Source of the DNA: Tipula vernalis
Lineage: Eukaryota; Arthropoda; Insecta; Diptera; Tipulidae
DNA: 64,000 nt
Reading direction: 5' to 3'
Assembly (NCBI GenBank): GCA_958295665.1
Contig: OY282560.1
Coordinates: 52,824,333-52,888,332 of the forward strand
Shown: piece after piece, positions 8,856-18,060 of the stretch
Layout of the letters: each line of letters opens with the position of its first letter
Numbering within the stretch: the stretch's first letter is position 1
Program-made: the position numbers and the translations under genes
The notes under the pieces: generated by a model
Told to the model about the DNA's origin: nothing
The model's database searches: none
The model's input: only the letters and a program-made list of their open reading frames with translations

Positions 8856-11800
8856 ACTCGGCCGTACCTGACGAAACAATCGACTCTGATTGTCTTTCGA
8901 TATTCAGCGGTTTCATATTAAACGCGGCAAAAACACCGTGGAATGTTTTCTGTGATAAACGCTGTCCAGGAATGTCTTCAACCACATATCGCTCATTCGG
9001 CAGTACACGCGTAACTACATATGGACCTTTGAATTTGGGTAAGAGTTTGTGACATGTTCCGATTTCGTTAACCGTATTTTTAATCAAAACAAAGTCGCCA
9101 ATTTTGTATTCATACGCATGAACTCGTTTTTTATCAAAATAATTCTTATATTTTTCTTGATTTGTCGACGTATTTTCGACTATTTTGGTTCGAAGTTCGC
9201 TAAGATTTCTTTCGTCATTTGTGTTCTGGGAACTAATAAATTGTTTTAATAAATCATTACTCTGAATCTGGTTTACACCAAATAGAGCTACCGAAGGTGT
9301 CATTTGAATAGTTCTATTTAAGGTATTATTAATCACGAATTCCGTATCAATTAAAAGCGAATCCCAACATTTGCTAGGTTCTGAATCGCAAATTTTGGCC
9401 AGAATAGATTTCAAAGTTCGATTTACTCGTTCTACCTGTCCGTTCGATTGAGGAGAATTCGTCGCATTGAGAACATGTTGAACCTGGTGTTCCGTTAAAA
9501 ACTTTTTAAACGATGTAGAAGTGAAACAAGTTCCACGATCTGATACTATTCGGGTTGGTACACTAAACTGGCTGAAGTACCTTTTTAAATGAACAAGCAC
9601 TTCACGCGTTGCAGTCGTTTTGGTAGCAAAAAGTTTTGTATATTTCGTAAATCCATCCACAACCGCAAAAATGTATTTATTCCCTTTCCTCGTTAGATTC
9701 ATTGGACCTTCATGGTCGATATGTAAAGTGTGGAATGGACGATCGAATTTATCGAAAATATTAAGGAAACCTTCCTTACGAGATTTTGGTTCGAACATTA
9801 AACATTTCAAACATTTTTTTATAAACTCATTCACCCGTTCGGTCATATTTGAAAACCAAAAACTCCTTCGTATCATTTCGACTGTTTTATTAACCCCTAC
9901 ATGCCCTGCATAATGATGTTGTCGTATAATTTCGTCTACAAACATATCGGGTATTACCAAAAGAATTCGTTCATTATATTTTCTATATAAGAGATTATCA
10001 CGTATCTCATAGAATTTATTATCTCCATTTTCTTGAATTTGGTCAAAAATCAGTTTGATATTAGAATCGGTTAACTGAAATCTCGCTAAATTTTGTGAAA
10101 GAGTACACTCGACAATTAAAATTGTAGGGGCTCGGCTCAAAGCGTCGACATGCCGCATTTGATTGTTCGCCCGATGTACAATTTCATAATCATAGTTCTC
10201 TAAGAACAACGTCCATCGCATAATTCTATTATTCGCATTAACTTTGTCCAATGTGCATTTCAAGGAATTACAGTCAGTAACAATTTTGATGTGAATTCCA
10301 TGAACATAAACATGAAATCGTTTCAATGCGTAAATGATCGCAAGCGTTTCGAGTTCAAATGAATGATAACGTGATTCGGGCTCGGTTGTACGTTTACTAT
10401 AGAATAAAACTGGGTGTAGCTGTTCATCAGCCTGCCTTTGGAATAATATAGCTCCGAATCCTAACTTACTCGCATCAGTATGTAATTCGGTATATGCATT
10501 TGGATTATATAAACATAATGTCGGTGACGAAGTTAATTTTGTTTTTAGTAATTGAAACGTTTCTAGCTCGACTTTTCCCATTATAAAATTTGAATCCTTT
10601 TTCAAAAGGTCGTATAACGGTTTCGCTAATATTGAAAAGTTCTGGATGAATCGTCTAAAGAAACTAACTAAACCAATGAATCGTTGCAACTCGTGCACAT
10701 TTAAAGGAATAGGATAGTCTTGAATTGCATCGATATGCCTTGATGACATTCGAATTTCGTTTTCGGATATCTCATATCCAAGATAATCTATTTTGGTTTG
10801 GAAAAAACTACATTTAGCTGGTTGAATTTCTAAACAATTATTATGTAAAAGGTTAAAAACTTTGTCTAAAATTTCGAAATGTTGTTCAACGGTTTCAGTC
10901 GCGATAAGGATATCGTCGATATAAATAATGACATCGCCATCAGTAATAAGATCCTTAAACACACTCACAACAAATCTTTGAAAAATTGCTGGCGCATTTG
11001 TGAGACCAAAAGGCATCTTAAGAAATTCAAACTGACCGTTTGGAGTGACAAAAGCTGTGTATTTAATTGACTTTTCGTTTACTTTTATGTGGTAAAAACC
11101 ACTTTTTAAGTCTATCAATGAGAATACCTTTTTACTTTGCAATTTATCAAGACAATCATCGATTATTGGTAGAGGAAATCGATCCTTAACCGTGATTTGA
11201 TTTAACGGTCGATAGTTGACACACATACGGTAAGAACCATTTCGTTTAGCAACAAGGACTATTCTACTGGAATAATCACTTTTACTCGGTCTTATAATGT
11301 TGTTACTTAACAAATCATTTAAGATTTCATTTACTACTTGTTCCTCTTTTCCCGATAGTCGTTTAGGGGATCGATGAATTGGCTTTTCGCTCGTTAATTC
11401 AATGTTTAATTCTTGTTTAACATCCGGACTGGTTTTAGGGGGCTTTGCATAAAAGTTTTCTATCATCGAGTTAAATCGTTCTTTGACTACATAATCTTTC
11501 GCAGCAGTATTGTATAACGGTCCAAATTTTACCATTGGTTTCGATTCGTTACAATCCGGGTAATATTCAACACTTAAGATTTCGTTAAAAAGTTCGCGGC
11601 GAGTTTTATGTTCGGTTTCGACATTCGGACGAATACTCATAGATTTAATTCCGTAATTGCTTAAAATTTTAAAACTTACATTTGGATGAAGAATAAATTC
11701 CCGTCCGATAAGACAATCGTAAGCCATTGTTTCGTTCGGCACAACACAAAATCTGAGAATAAAAATATTACAATTAATCTTACAATTTAAATTCATAACT

Positions 11801-13125
11801 CCAAGAATTCTTAACTTTGAACCATTTAGACCATTATAATTCAATCCGTCGAAATCGTCAATTTGATAGCCTTCAGGAACAATTCCAACTTTTAGAAGAT
11901 TAATTGGACTTCCAGTGTCGATAATTCCAGAGATGTTCCTCTTGAATTCATTAATATAAAACATTAATTGGAATTCATCATGGATTAGATTAACTGTCGG
12001 TGTATTAGAATTTACAACGTTACTTTTTCGTTCAAAACAACTTGTTTGTCCTCTCGAGTGTACACGCTTACAACGCTCGCATCTATCACGCCGTTGTGGC
12101 TTTGGACAACTTGAAGAATAATGCCCTTCTTCTAAACAGTTAAAACATTGAGTTGTATTTAAATTCCTTCGCTGGGGTTTATATGACGTATACTTTTGAG
12201 ACTGGTTATAATTTGTCAAATCCGGTTTATTTTCTTTCGTCGTCATATTCGATACATTTGATTTACTAGGTTGAATAGGTTGATTGTTTCTAATCTTTGG
12301 TTGTATTTGTGGCATACTATTGTACCATTCGATATTCTTGCGGAGTTGTTCTAACGTAGATACGATTTGCGTTCGTAGAGAATTTTGTAGGTTAAACTCG
12401 TTAATTCCCATGATAATATATTTGATAACACTTTCGTCTGATAATTCACTCCCTATTGCACACATTTCATAAAAATACTCGAGTAAATATTGCTCGCATC
12501 GTCTCGTATGATGTCTTAACTTATCATGAATTTCAACATCACTTATTTTACTACTAAAATTTAGCACAAATTTATTTTTGAAATGTTCGAAACTGTCACA
12601 TTTTTCCTGAATAGTGGAAAACCACATTTTCGCTGGTCCAAATAATTTGGATTGTATTGCGAATAATAATAATTTCTCGTCAATATTGTAAATATCTCGA
12701 GTCGCTTCGACTCGTTTTAACCATTGGGTCGGTGACAACGATTTGATATCGATTGGATTAAATTCCGGTAAAAATTCCATCACGTCTCGTGCCGATAAAA
12801 TGGGTTTTACATTATCTCGCCTTGATTGAATCAAATTACGTCGTTCGATTTCCAACAGTTCGCGTTCTCTTTTGACTATCTCCTTTTCACGTTCAATCAT
12901 ATTCCTTTCGATGATTTCGGTATTCTTGTCCCAATTTTCCGTACTTCCATATTTATGGTCGATCGATAAATTATTTTGTACGCTAACTTCATCGAGATCG
13001 TTCGTATTATTTGTTGTATCAGCTAGCAGCATCGATGATAATAAGCGTTCCACCATTAATTGCTTTTTCCCGTTAGTTGGCAATCCGCGCTTCTCCAACT
13101 CACACTTTAATTGTTTATTATTCAT
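8851..13125 (-). CDS. Gag-Pol polyprotein of a Ty3/gypsy retrotransposon with N-terminal SAP-like domain
   Basis: The ATG at 13125 gives 1424 residues. The frame stays open 36 codons further upstream, but only with a GTG. Domains in order: a SAP-like helix-loop-helix at residues 1-30 (LKCELEKRGLPTNGKKQL); a charged, probably coiled-coil segment at 70-105; a gag capsid-like region at about 110-265; a CCHC knuckle at 327-340 (CFNCLEEGHYSSSC) and a second Cys/His cluster just after; protease IDTG near 402-405; reverse transcriptase with the first catalytic Asp in SLIDLKSGF (about 672) and YIDD at 735-738; RNase H (HTDASKLGFG, VTDCNS); integrase with an HHCC region (about 1070-1108) and D1137, D1196, E1232 (DD35E); and a GPY-type C-terminus (FKGPYVV). 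Gag and pol share one frame, so no frameshift is needed. The last codons read into the 3' LTR. No stop or missing catalytic residue was seen. Confidence 0.97.
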   Translation of the reverse strand: MNNKQLKCELEKRGLPTNGKKQLMVERLLSSMLLADTTNNTNDLDEVSVQNNLSIDHKYGSTENWDKNTEIIERNMIEREKEIVKRERELLEIERRNLIQSRRDNVKPILSARDVMEFLPEFNPIDIKSLSPTQWLKRVEATRDIYNIDEKLLLFAIQSKLFGPAKMWFSTIQEKCDSFEHFKNKFVLNFSSKISDVEIHDKLRHHTRRCEQYLLEYFYEMCAIGSELSDESVIKYIIMGINEFNLQNSLRTQIVSTLEQLRKNIEWYNSMPQIQPKIRNNQPIQPSKSNVSNMTTKENKPDLTNYNQSQKYTSYKPQRRNLNTTQCFNCLEEGHYSSSCPKPQRRDRCERCKRVHSRGQTSCFERKSNVVNSNTPTVNLIHDEFQLMFYINEFKRNISGIIDTGSPINLLKVGIVPEGYQIDDFDGLNYNGLNGSKLRILGVMNLNCKINCNIFILRFCVVPNETMAYDCLIGREFILHPNVSFKILSNYGIKSMSIRPNVETEHKTRRELFNEILSVEYYPDCNESKPMVKFGPLYNTAAKDYVVKERFNSMIENFYAKPPKTSPDVKQELNIELTSEKPIHRSPKRLSGKEEQVVNEILNDLLSNNIIRPSKSDYSSRIVLVAKRNGSYRMCVNYRPLNQITVKDRFPLPIIDDCLDKLQSKKVFSLIDLKSGFYHIKVNEKSIKYTAFVTPNGQFEFLKMPFGLTNAPAIFQRFVVSVFKDLITDGDVIIYIDDILIATETVEQHFEILDKVFNLLHNNCLEIQPAKCSFFQTKIDYLGYEISENEIRMSSRHIDAIQDYPIPLNVHELQRFIGLVSFFRRFIQNFSILAKPLYDLLKKDSNFIMGKVELETFQLLKTKLTSSPTLCLYNPNAYTELHTDASKLGFGAILFQRQADEQLHPVLFYSKRTTEPESRYHSFELETLAIIYALKRFHVYVHGIHIKIVTDCNSLKCTLDKVNANNRIMRWTLFLENYDYEIVHRANNQMRHVDALSRAPTILIVECTLSQNLARFQLTDSNIKLIFDQIQENGDNKFYEIRDNLLYRKYNERILLVIPDMFVDEIIRQHHYAGHVGVNKTVEMIRRSFWFSNMTERVNEFIKKCLKCLMFEPKSRKEGFLNIFDKFDRPFHTLHIDHEGPMNLTRKGNKYIFAVVDGFTKYTKLFATKTTATREVLVHLKRYFSQFSVPTRIVSDRGTCFTSTSFKKFLTEHQVQHVLNATNSPQSNGQVERVNRTLKSILAKICDSEPSKCWDSLLIDTEFVINNTLNRTIQMTPSVALFGVNQIQSNDLLKQFISSQNTNDERNLSELRTKIVENTSTNQEKYKNYFDKKRVHAYEYKIGDFVLIKNTVNEIGTCHKLLPKFKGPYVVTRVLPNERYVVEDIPGQRLSQKTFHGVFAAFNMKPLNIERQSESIVSSGTAEL

Positions 13126-13304
13126 TGTTATTACTCGTTCCGTTATTTCACAATGATTTTCGACGTAGTGCCCCAAATTGGTTTTCGTTCCACGCGGTTT
13201 CCTTTCGTATAGGGAAAACAAATTTTCGTTCACAATTATTCCACAAAACTTCGTACAAAATAATTATAATAATTATATATGGTAAATAATCGACTTTCAC
13301 TTTC

Positions 13305-13319
13305 AATCCCACTTCTGAA
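13305..13319 (-). other. Primer binding site, tRNA-Leu-like
   Basis: TTCAGAAGTGGGATT begins two bases after the 5' LTR. It matches the complement of the T-arm/acceptor 3' end of insect tRNA-Leu, but without the TGG that would pair with the tRNA's CCA end. The position is right for a PBS. The missing CCA pairing makes the assignment moderate. Confidence 0.55.
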
Positions 13320-13321
13320 TT

Positions 13322-13542
13322 TGTCGTAACTCAAAATTATTATTATTTGGAAAATAAAACACAAGAAACTCTTTTTTATTACTTTATAATATGTATTTCC
13401 TTCGAGAACATTTTATACACTGAACTTAGTTTCTTATTACTACCTCCACGCCATATTCCCATATGCGGACCATCCATCAACTATAACCAACCCCATCTAT
13501 CATCAATAACATCAAATATAAAAATTTACATCAAACTCTACA
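13322..13542 (-). repeat. 5' LTR of the gypsy element
   Basis: Partner of 8635-8855, 221 bp. It is followed on the element strand by two bases and then the primer site. The right neighbour is the gtaa target duplication (13543-13546). Confidence 0.97.
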
Positions 13543-13546
13543 GTAA

Positions 13547-14099
13547 CGACATTTAAATTACTTAGGACGAAGATATCAACACTTCAACAATTAATTAAAG
13601 CTTCGATCATTGATAAGTCTCTTATTGTGGGTGAAGCATGGTATTATAGCCTATAAAATTCTTCTAGCAATAATAGTGATATGATTTTCGTAGAAAACGA
13701 TTCCAACAAAGTTATTAAAATTAGTGACGACGCAGGTGAATATAACGTAGAACAGATTTTCAATGATATGTAATAAAATTCTACAAATTTAATAGAAAAA
13801 CGTGTTTTGTTTATTTTCAAAAACATTTAATTTCAATAATTTTTATTTTATTTAGTCTATAAGTAAATCAAAAAACAAAAAAAATAATAATAATAATAAT
13901 AATAAATATACGAGTATAAATATGTAAATTTATAAAAATATTAATTTCAATATCACATTTCGGTTCACTTTAAATATTGGGTGAATTTAAAATAATAATA
14001 CTTATCAACATACTTATTTGCTTTAATACGAGTATCTTAAATTTCAATATTCTATATCAAATTTACCATATTTACATTAATCATCAAATGAATCTTTGT
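13547..14099. other. AT-rich region with a simple repeat and a 30-codon frame
   Basis: A trinucleotide AAT run sits near 13883-13906. On the plus strand a short frame from about 13681 to 13773 reads MIFVENDSNK and ends EQIFNDM. I do not recognise it, and it could be the tail of an old element or a chance frame. Otherwise I see nothing. Confidence 0.35.
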
Positions 14100-15600
14100 T
14101 TAATTTGATAAGGAGTATACATATATCTCTTCTAAGATATCTCCAGAAAGCCTACTTCTATGTGGTGTTAAGATTAAAGATAGCGCACTAAATCACCTTT
14201 CCACGGAAACTTGCGTTGCAGGAATGTTAAGGGCCATATGGCTAGCTGGTACAGTTCAGGACACTCGTATTTATTTCTCTCCCAATATTGTAAAACATTT
14301 TCTGTTTCCGACAAATTCGTCGAATTTAAATAATTGAAATGGTTGTCAAAAACATTGCGGTTTTGAAATTGTCTAACGAGAATAACTGTAGTTCTCTAAA
14401 TTTCATGTCTCTCTTTAAATCGGCAGACATCTGTTTTTCAAACAAGTTTAAAGATAATGAGCATTGCAGCCATTCTTTAAAGAAGTCACCATATATCTAT
14501 ATAGTCAACTGTGAAGATTGAAATTTTATTGTTGCTTCATGATTCGTAAGATAGTAAGAAATGTTCCATACATTTAAATTGGTCCTCAGAAAACCCTATG
14601 TTGGGATCACTTTAACCCAGTTGCTTGTAAAAATGTTTGTTTTCCCAAATATTCTTAATTATTAGGAACGTTGAACCCCATCTTGTGGCTACGTCGAGAA
14701 CGGGTAATTTTTCACTGTTTAGCCTAAACAAAGGTTTCTATATTTAATAGTCTTTAATTTTTTTATATTATTTCGGATGGAATTTATTTTTTCAGTTATA
14801 TCGGGTTGGTTGATTACTGAGTTTGCCATTTTATATAATCAATAAATTGCTGTGAAGTGGGTTTGATGTAGTCAACGATATTATGAGAATTTAGTTTAAA
14901 GCCTAACGCTCTCTCTAAAGGATTTATAATTTCTTGAAATTCTTGGTAATCTACAATTGCCAGTTACTAATTTAACACAAGAACGAATAACTATGTTAGT
15001 ATCAATTCCTATTTTTACTGATGAGTTTTTTTTTTTTTTTTGTTTTTTTTTTGCCATTGGTGGATTAAGACTGATTTACATTCAACGACAATCGACGTCT
15101 GCAAAAAAATTGAAATACAACATAGGAAAAAGTACAAAGACAAAAAGAGAAAAAACAATCATCTGCTTAAAAAAGTCAATTGAAACCCGAGAAACAAACC
15201 CAAAAAACCTCGTCTGCTTTTTTTGCAGATGTCGAGTTTCATCTTTTTTCTGTAAAATCGGCGATGCTTGGAAAAATAACTGTAATAAGGTTACATAAAT
15301 AAGAAAACCAATCATTTGTATTGGTTAATGACATTTTTTGTTTAAATTTATTTAGAAAATGAATTTTTGATTTGACATCTGCATCTGCTAAAATTTTTCA
15401 ATGTAAATCAGTCTTTATGCTCTTTATCCGAGATACAATCTATTAAATTTAATTGATGGACAATATCCGGATGAAAGCTTATAATGTGTCTTGATAGATT
15501 ATGTGAATTTTTTCAGCTTAATACTTTCCCGCATGAATTGATAAGGCATGTGATCTTGTTAGTTTCGGCACTGTTTTTAAAATGGCACTCCTAAGTAAAT
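14100..15600 (-). pseudogene. hAT-family transposase, decayed and interrupted by a MITE
   Basis: There is no long ORF, but the minus strand shows successive hAT landmarks in several frames. Near 15590-15420 is a BED-type zinc finger (CLINSCGKVLS, then NLSRHIISFHP). Near 15020-14960 is IRSCVKLVTGNC, then EFQEIINPLERALGF. At 14706-14670 is LPVLDVATRWGST. Further on come FKTAMFL, YWERNKYECPELYQLA and, at 14236-14110, the C-terminal dimerisation block with LNIPATQVSVE, a one-base shift, then LILTPHRSRLSGDILEEI, ending at a stop at 14100-14102. hAT transposases cut and paste DNA with 8-bp target duplications. Stops and shifts occur throughout, so this copy is dead. The gap 15067-15415 is filled by an unrelated inverted-repeat element. 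I could not find the hAT terminal repeats. Confidence 0.85.
15067..15415. repeat. MITE-like element with 16-bp terminal inverted repeats
   Basis: The ends aagactgatttacatt (15067-15082) and its exact reverse complement (15400-15415) bound 349 bp with no coding capacity. It lies between the zinc-finger part and the rest of the hAT pseudogene, as expected for an insertion. A TA or longer target duplication is not clear. The interior also has tctgc...gcaga inverted blocks. Confidence 0.6.
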
Positions 15601-16863
15601 AACAAATTTGGAAAATTTATTGTATGCATTTATGTAAATAGCATAGATTAACATAACTAAGTCATTATTTCTACAATTATTTTCTAAAAAGAAGATTTAG
15701 AAAAATAAAGCTAAATATCATTTAGTGTTGCAAAAAATCCCGAAGTATTACAAGTTGTATGCATCGTAATTACAGCTGTGTAACTTCTATTTTGAGATAT
15801 TATATCAAATTTTAAATTTGAATTTAATGATTAATTTGAACTGTGTAAATGCGGGGAATGTTAAACGATTAACAGTCAGGCGAAAATATATTTGACTGGT
15901 CGGTTAATAAATGATTTTAACTACTACTACTTTTCCAAAAAGCAATGCAAAATTTGATTTATCTTGAAACAATTTAGGTGGTCTAATGTTAAATAGCAGA
16001 AAAAACATCCGGCGCATCATTATTATAAATACAAAATTCCTGTCAAAATGGCACTTATATATTATGAATAATTTTGAAATTGTTTAATCGGTATGCTGTG
16101 TTTAATATTGCTCGTGCTGTAGCTGAGCTTGGTTATTCGTAGTTTATACGAAAGAAAAATTATAAAACTGGTAAATTTATTTGAATGACATTTTCTAAAG
16201 ATGCGCGCAAGGAAGAAGCCGCAGAGAGTTATGCTACCATCTTTCGAGCTGCTATGATTTTACAGTCATAATATCGCCTATGTCTAATAGAACCGTTTTC
16301 TTTGATTTGGTTCAATCTGATCAAATCAGCGCTGTTACTTTGCTTTGTTCACCGGGTTTTCCGTGACCATTCACAAAAGTCTAAATATGGAATCTTCAAC
16401 AAGAATGCCGTTTATGAGTAATGGTGTATTTTAAAGTGTACGGTGCAGGTTTAGATGGTTAACTTGACAGAACTGTGCGTTGGTTAAGCTCACCAAGAAA
16501 TGGCTATACTGAAATATAGTGGTTTGTATTTCTCGTTGTCAACAAATAAATTATAAATTTCAATTTTTAATTAAATAATTAATGTAAGGTTCCTCCTCCG
16601 AAGCCAAAATAGAATAACTTATAGAATTTTTAAACCAAAAATGTAAAATTTAAATACTGAGAGAACAGCAGCCGGCTATATCTGCATTTATTTCTCAGGC
16701 CCATAAGAGGCTTGAAATGATTCAATAGAAACTAACTCGTTTTCACATAATTCTTTTGCGTGCCCGTTGTTTTTTTATTTTACATTTTTTATAATACTCT
16801 TGCTCATGCAGAACAAAAAAAAAAAATAATTCATTTCATTTTTAATAAAAATCATTGAAAATC
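15601..16863. other. Unassigned AT-rich region with some protein-like plus-strand stretches
   Basis: From about 16085 to 16520 the plus strand shows interrupted protein-like text (NRYAVFNIARAVAELGYS near 16088, and AKDARKEEA-like text near 16198), broken by stops. It could be an old gene fragment or a processed pseudogene. I do not recognise it. The rest has no visible gene. Confidence 0.3.
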
Positions 16864-17087
16864 ATTCATATTTGTGTGTGCATTAAAAACACATGAATTT
16901 TAAAACTCAACGTCATAAAGGACAAAAAGAATCCTTGTTTCACACATTTAGACTAAATGCTTGTGAATTCATCGAAAGAAGAAAGAAAACTGAAATTTGA
17001 TGAATATGCACATTCTCAACACAAATTTCATTCTTTATTATGTTGTGTTTAACCAGAGATTTTATTATATTAGAGATATACAAAGCC
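16864..17087. repeat. Inverted-repeat element, copy B
   Basis: The left arm 16864-16920 closely matches the arm of copy A. The right end at 17034-17050 keeps tttattatgttgtgttt. The interior is the reverse complement of copy A's interior in part, so the element sits in opposite orientation. The next 36 bases (17051-17086) are the exact reverse complement of 22995-23030 in copy C, showing a larger shared repeat unit. Confidence 0.6.
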
Positions 17088-17898
17088 GTATATATTTTTT
17101 CTACTGATCATTTGTTGTTGTAAAATCACATTGAAACCCTGGATGTGTGTTAGTTTAAATTGTCGAATGGAAATATACGAGAAAACAATACATTTGCATT
17201 TTTCATTTGGTTTTTTTTTATCATTTTTGTAGATCTAGCTAGTATGTATTGATATTACATTATAGAATGGAAAATAAAACAAAAATAATGTATGAAATTT
17301 TAAGCTCGAAGGTGAAAAGAAATAAACGAGAAAAATTATTATCGATGATATACAACCAAAAACACCAAATTTAAATTGCAAGTGACAACCTATCTTTGTT
17401 TTACTATTTTTAATTTTTCCGGGATATTTTGGACATACCATATTTTTATTGTTTGGGTTTTAAATGATTTTAAAATATTTTGGTAGTGTTGATTTTTTTA
17501 TATTTTTTAAAGAAAACGTTTAAATTTTGTATTAACGTAAATTAATATAATGGAATTTCATTAGTTTTTAATGCATATATTTATATGAACTTCTAAAAAT
17601 TGGGGCCAATTTATGACGAATAAACTGGTTGACGACCATTGAGATTTGGTTGTGGACTGATATTTTCTTACGTCTTCGAAACCCCGAGTCCGCTCTTTTG
17701 AAATCAACAGAACCTTTTGATATCAATTTAACTGGGAAGTTTTACGTGGATCAACACGGTCAACATATAGTTGTAACACTTCGCATGGTCTGGAGAATAT
17801 CCAAGTTAAAAAAAAACATTTTGAAAACAAACAAAAAATTAAAGTTACTTTACAAACAAAATTATTCTCCAAATCATGTGTCGTGTTAATCAGAATTG
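17088..17898. other. AT-rich region with one unrecognised 86-codon frame
   Basis: A plus-strand frame at 17629-17889 could encode 86 residues (MTTIEIWLWTDIFLRL at its start, ending in a lysine-rich tail). It has no recognisable domain, and its C-terminal half is low complexity, so I do not call it a gene. Nothing else is visible. Confidence 0.3.
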
Positions 17899-18060
17899 GA
17901 CCCACACAGGGACTCTAGAGCGGTCGTTGCCGGCTAAGCTTCAGGGTGATGTCGTGGGGTTTCTAGAGTTTATGTGGGTCATATAAAACCGCGGGAAGGG
18001 GAGGGTGATTCTGCATACCTACCTATTCGGACACTTACCTGGCCCTAATTCATCCTCAGT
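17899..18060 (+). promoter_or_regulatory. Possible promoter: inverted repeat followed by a TATA box
   Basis: gacccacacagggactctaga (17899-17919) and tctagagtttatgtgggtc (17962-17980) form an imperfect inverted repeat around a GC-richer core. tataaaa follows directly at 17982-17988, then a GC-rich stretch and a tcagtt initiator-like string at about 18056. No coding frame follows. It could be the start of an LTR or of an old element. Confidence 0.25.

Larger units (their letters stand above)
8635..13542 (-). mobile_element. Complete Ty3/gypsy LTR retrotransposon, apparently young
   Basis: Two 221-bp LTRs (8635-8855 and 13322-13542) begin TG and end CA, and I read no difference between them. 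They are flanked by a 4-bp direct repeat, gtaa (8631-8634 and 13543-13546), the expected target duplication. Inside, minus-strand order is 5' LTR, a primer site resembling the tRNA-Leu 3' end, a leader of about 190 bp, then one long gag-pol frame of 1424 codons with protease, reverse transcriptase, RNase H and integrase in Ty3/gypsy order. There is no envelope frame. Identical LTRs and an unbroken frame mean a recent insertion that may still be competent. Confidence 0.97.

Noticed and set aside
8660..9052. Duplicate 65-residue plus-strand frame starting MENKTQETLFYY in both LTRs
   Set aside because: It lies antisense in the gypsy LTRs and is identical in both copies only because the LTRs are. 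No evidence of a gene.
14957..15315. Frames of 113 (plus) and 77 (minus) codons
   Set aside because: They lie across a T-rich tract and the interior of the MITE, have low-complexity composition and no domain.
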